Shown one piece after another: positions 49,749 through 54,863 of a stretch of DNA of 54,863 bases. The translations under genes were made by a program, and so were the position numbers. The notes below the pieces were generated by a model that searched no databases, was not told where the DNA came from, and saw only the letters and a program-made list of their open reading frames with translations. The stretch spans positions 1 through 54,863 of the forward strand of contig JAHAGQ010000014.1 in the NCBI GenBank assembly GCA_018373675.1, read 5' to 3'. Numbering within the stretch: position 1 is the stretch's first letter; each line of letters begins with the position of its first letter. This DNA comes from Collinsella sp. Lineage in GTDB: Bacteria > Actinomycetota > Coriobacteriia > Coriobacteriales > Coriobacteriaceae.

Positions 49749-49833
49749 GGCCGGGGCGGGAGGCGGTCCTTTCTCTCGGAAAACTTCGCGAAGCCCAGTT
49801 TCCGAGAGAAAGTGTCCGCCTCCCGCCCCGGCC
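49749..49833. repeat. long two-tier hairpin C
   Basis: The outer 18-base perfect stem (49749-49766 with 49816-49833) and inner 14-base perfect stem CTTTCTCTCGGAAA (49769-49782 with 49799-49812) are divided by a 2/3-nt bulge. The 16-nt loop holds CTTCGCGAAG. It ends 12 bases before the carB stop. Confidence 0.9.
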
Positions 49834-49845
49834 GGACAGGTCACA

Positions 49846-53160
<3,315 letters not shown>

Positions 53161-53161
53161 G

Positions 53162-54601
53162 TTAGTTCTCCTCGGTCTCAGCGGTCTCGGACTCAGCAAA
53201 GCTCCAGCCGGCAAGGCGGTCCTTCGCGGTGTCGATGTCCAGGTAGTTCTCCTCGCCGTCCATGAGTCGCGTAAAGGCGGTAAAGAGATAGTGGGCATCG
53301 GTGGGGCCAGGCGAAGCCTCGGGGTGGTACTGGACCGAGAAGCACGGGGCATCGAGCAGCTGGATGCCCTCGGCGGTGCCGTCGTTGAGGTTCACATGTG
53401 TCAGGCGAATGCGGCCGAAGCGCTCGTTCATCACGACTGGCGCGATTCCGCGGCGTACCCAGACGCGCAGATCTCCATCGGCCGCATGCTCGGTCTCGCC
53501 GCCGGAAAGCTCGGGGACAAGCTTGCCCAAGCTGGGGAATAGCAGGCCAAAGCCATGGTTTTGCGCGGTGATCTCCACGCGACGGCTCACCAGGTTCATG
53601 ACCGGCTGGTTGCCGCCGCGGTGACCGAACTTAAGCTTTTCCATCTGGGCGCCGCAGGCCAGGCTGATCATCTGGTGACCAAGACAAATACCAAAGACCG
53701 GCACCTTGCCGATCAGCTGCTGCACCTGCTCGTAGGTCTCCACCACGGCGTCGGGGTCGCCGGGGCCGTTGGACAAAAAGACGCCGTCGGGATTCATGTC
53801 GAGCACCTCACTCGCGGGCGTGTCCCACGGCACGACGGTAAGGTCGCAGCCGGCGCGGACCAGCCCCTCCAGAATGCCGCGCTTCACACCGCAGTCGTAG
53901 GCGACCACTTTGTGACGGGCAGGAGCGGCAGCCGAAAGCGCAAAGTCATGCGTGGCAGGCAGGTCGACGGCGGCAAACTCGTGAGGCGCGGGGCAACTTA
54001 CGGTCTTGACCAGGTTCTCGCCTACCAGCGTGGGCGCTGCGGCCAGACGCTCGGCAAGCTCGTCGACGTCGAAGATCTCGGTCGAGATAATGCCCATCTT
54101 GGAACCATTGTCGCGCAGGTGGCGTACCAGAGCGCGGGTGTCGACGCCCTCGATAGCGACGATGCCGTGGGCGCGCAGATACTCCGGCACGCTGACGGCC
54201 GAGCGCCAGTTAGAAGGCGTGGTGCACATGTCGCGAACGATCATGCCGCGCATAGCCGGAGCGCTCGCGGGGCGCACGGCGTCGCCGGGGAAGGCCGACT
54301 GGACGTCGGTCTCGTCGATACCGTAGTTGCCGATCTGCGGATAGGTCATGGTTACGATTTGGCCGGCATAACTCGGGTCGGTCATGACCTCAAAGTAACC
54401 CTCGAGCGAGGTGTTGAAGCAGACTTCGCCGGTCGCGGTGCCCTCGGCACCGCATGCACGTCCATAAAAAATGGTCCCATCCTCAAGATACAGGATGCAG
54501 GGACCACAGGTGCCCTTGCTGGTTTTGGCCAGCATACGCTGGCAAAGCTCGCTGGGCGCGAAGGTGCGGGCGGCAGCGCCCGCGGTATGGTTGTTCGCCA
54601 T
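53162..54601 (-). CDS. carA: carbamoyl-phosphate synthase small subunit
   Basis: The 479-residue glutaminase subunit has LYLEDGTIFYG, GEVCFNTSLEGYFEVMTDPS, VDTRALVRHLRDNGSKMG, DCGVKRGILEG and the triad GICLGHQ, HRGGNQPV and QYHPEASPGP. It is about 90 residues longer than E. coli CarA because of an N-terminal 30-residue extension and a tail. ATG 54601 follows AAGGAG. Confidence 0.95.
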   Translation of the reverse strand: MANNHTAGAAARTFAPSELCQRMLAKTSKGTCGPCILYLEDGTIFYGRACGAEGTATGEVCFNTSLEGYFEVMTDPSYAGQIVTMTYPQIGNYGIDETDVQSAFPGDAVRPASAPAMRGMIVRDMCTTPSNWRSAVSVPEYLRAHGIVAIEGVDTRALVRHLRDNGSKMGIISTEIFDVDELAERLAAAPTLVGENLVKTVSCPAPHEFAAVDLPATHDFALSAAAPARHKVVAYDCGVKRGILEGLVRAGCDLTVVPWDTPASEVLDMNPDGVFLSNGPGDPDAVVETYEQVQQLIGKVPVFGICLGHQMISLACGAQMEKLKFGHRGGNQPVMNLVSRRVEITAQNHGFGLLFPSLGKLVPELSGGETEHAADGDLRVWVRRGIAPVVMNERFGRIRLTHVNLNDGTAEGIQLLDAPCFSVQYHPEASPGPTDAHYLFTAFTRLMDGEENYLDIDTAKDRLAGWSFAESETAETEEN

Positions 54602-54851
54602 AATTCTCCTTCCCGGTCTCACAGGACCGGCTTAAAGGTGTGTAGTTAGGCCTCGCGGTATTGTAACCGCAAGCATGCCTCATGGCGTTAATTTCATCGA
54701 AATGTTTACGAAATGATAATTATGACTTTCTATGCATAATGATTTCTCTGGGACGGGGATTAAAAAAGGCTCTGTTAGACCAGGATTGACATACATGTGT
54801 CCCCACGGTGCCATATCGTTAGCCTTGTAGACGCGCGGCGATGGGGGCAGC
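54602..54851. other. carA leader and divergent promoter region
   Basis: On the minus strand near carA, GCGGT/ACCGC (around 54660-54675) and CCGGTC/GACCGG (around 54613-54630) form small hairpins, possibly regulating carA. On the plus strand TTGACA (54786-54791) is a strong -35, but the -10 about 17 bases on is weak. No riboswitch or PyrR leader is clear. Confidence 0.4.
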
Positions 54852-54863
54852 ATGAACGCCGAA
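54852..54863 (+). CDS. possible start of a plus-strand gene (partial)
   Basis: ATG 54852 with GATGGGGGCAG upstream begins MNAE at the window edge, downstream of the TTGACA box. Four codons allow no family call. Confidence 0.3.

Larger units (their letters stand above)
49409..49845. other. 437-base non-coding region with two long hairpins
   Basis: No gene is supported. It contains a TATACT (49477-49472, minus) likely to be the purE -10 and hairpins B and C. Both lie between purE and carB, which run in the same direction. Confidence 0.6.

Overview
The window looks like a chromosome segment of a high-GC anaerobic actinobacterium of the Coriobacteriia, most like Collinsella. This is inferred from gene content, codon use and strong GGAGG-type ribosome binding sites. 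Support comes from a fused FolP-FolK, an Nfn-type NAD(P)H:ferredoxin module, a class B sortase, solitary PTS IIA and MoaE proteins, and intergenic GGGACAG repeats. No rRNA or marker gene fixes the species.

Bases 1-18800 are an accessory region. It carries a mobilizable or conjugation-derived element with a tyrosine integrase, an excisionase-like protein, a VapE-type helicase, MobC, a MOBP-type relaxase and a VirD4-like coupling protein, but no mating-pore genes, so it probably borrows transfer machinery. A fringe of small DUF2958, DUF4313-like, WPDG and other paralogous genes lies at its left. A restriction cassette lies at its right (MmeI-like type IIL enzyme, EcsC-family protein, Mrr-like nuclease), next to an initiator tRNA-Met gene that is a plausible integration landmark. 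Broken genes show past rearrangement: an HNH nuclease N-terminus, an mrr 3' end in inverted orientation to the intact gene, and a duplicated integrase N-terminus.

Bases 18820-54863 are core chromosome: initiator tRNA, coaX, a degenerate biotin-ligase-like gene, folP-folK, a sirtuin, xth, an ECF transporter (S, fused A-A, T), glmU, prs, pth, nfnAB, a cytidylate-kinase-like protein, a polar amino-acid ABC transporter, yqeY, a PrsA-like foldase, a PTS IIA protein, an AlbA_2/ATPase protein, purFMN, a CmpB-like membrane protein, a MoaE-like protein, sortase B, purE and carAB. Many feed nucleotide synthesis: PRPP from Prs goes to PurF and the pyrimidine pathway, CarAB makes carbamoyl phosphate, and PurE/M/N act in purine synthesis.

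The core intergenic spaces are unusual. Three long two-tier hairpins (30516-30620, 49502-49593, 49749-49833) have unrelated, nearly perfect stems but a similar loop core, CGCRAAGY. A separate family of short inverted repeats is built around GGGACAG. These non-coding families, the duplicated integrase N-terminus and the unknown zinc-finger plus membrane-protein gene pair are the least explained parts of the window.
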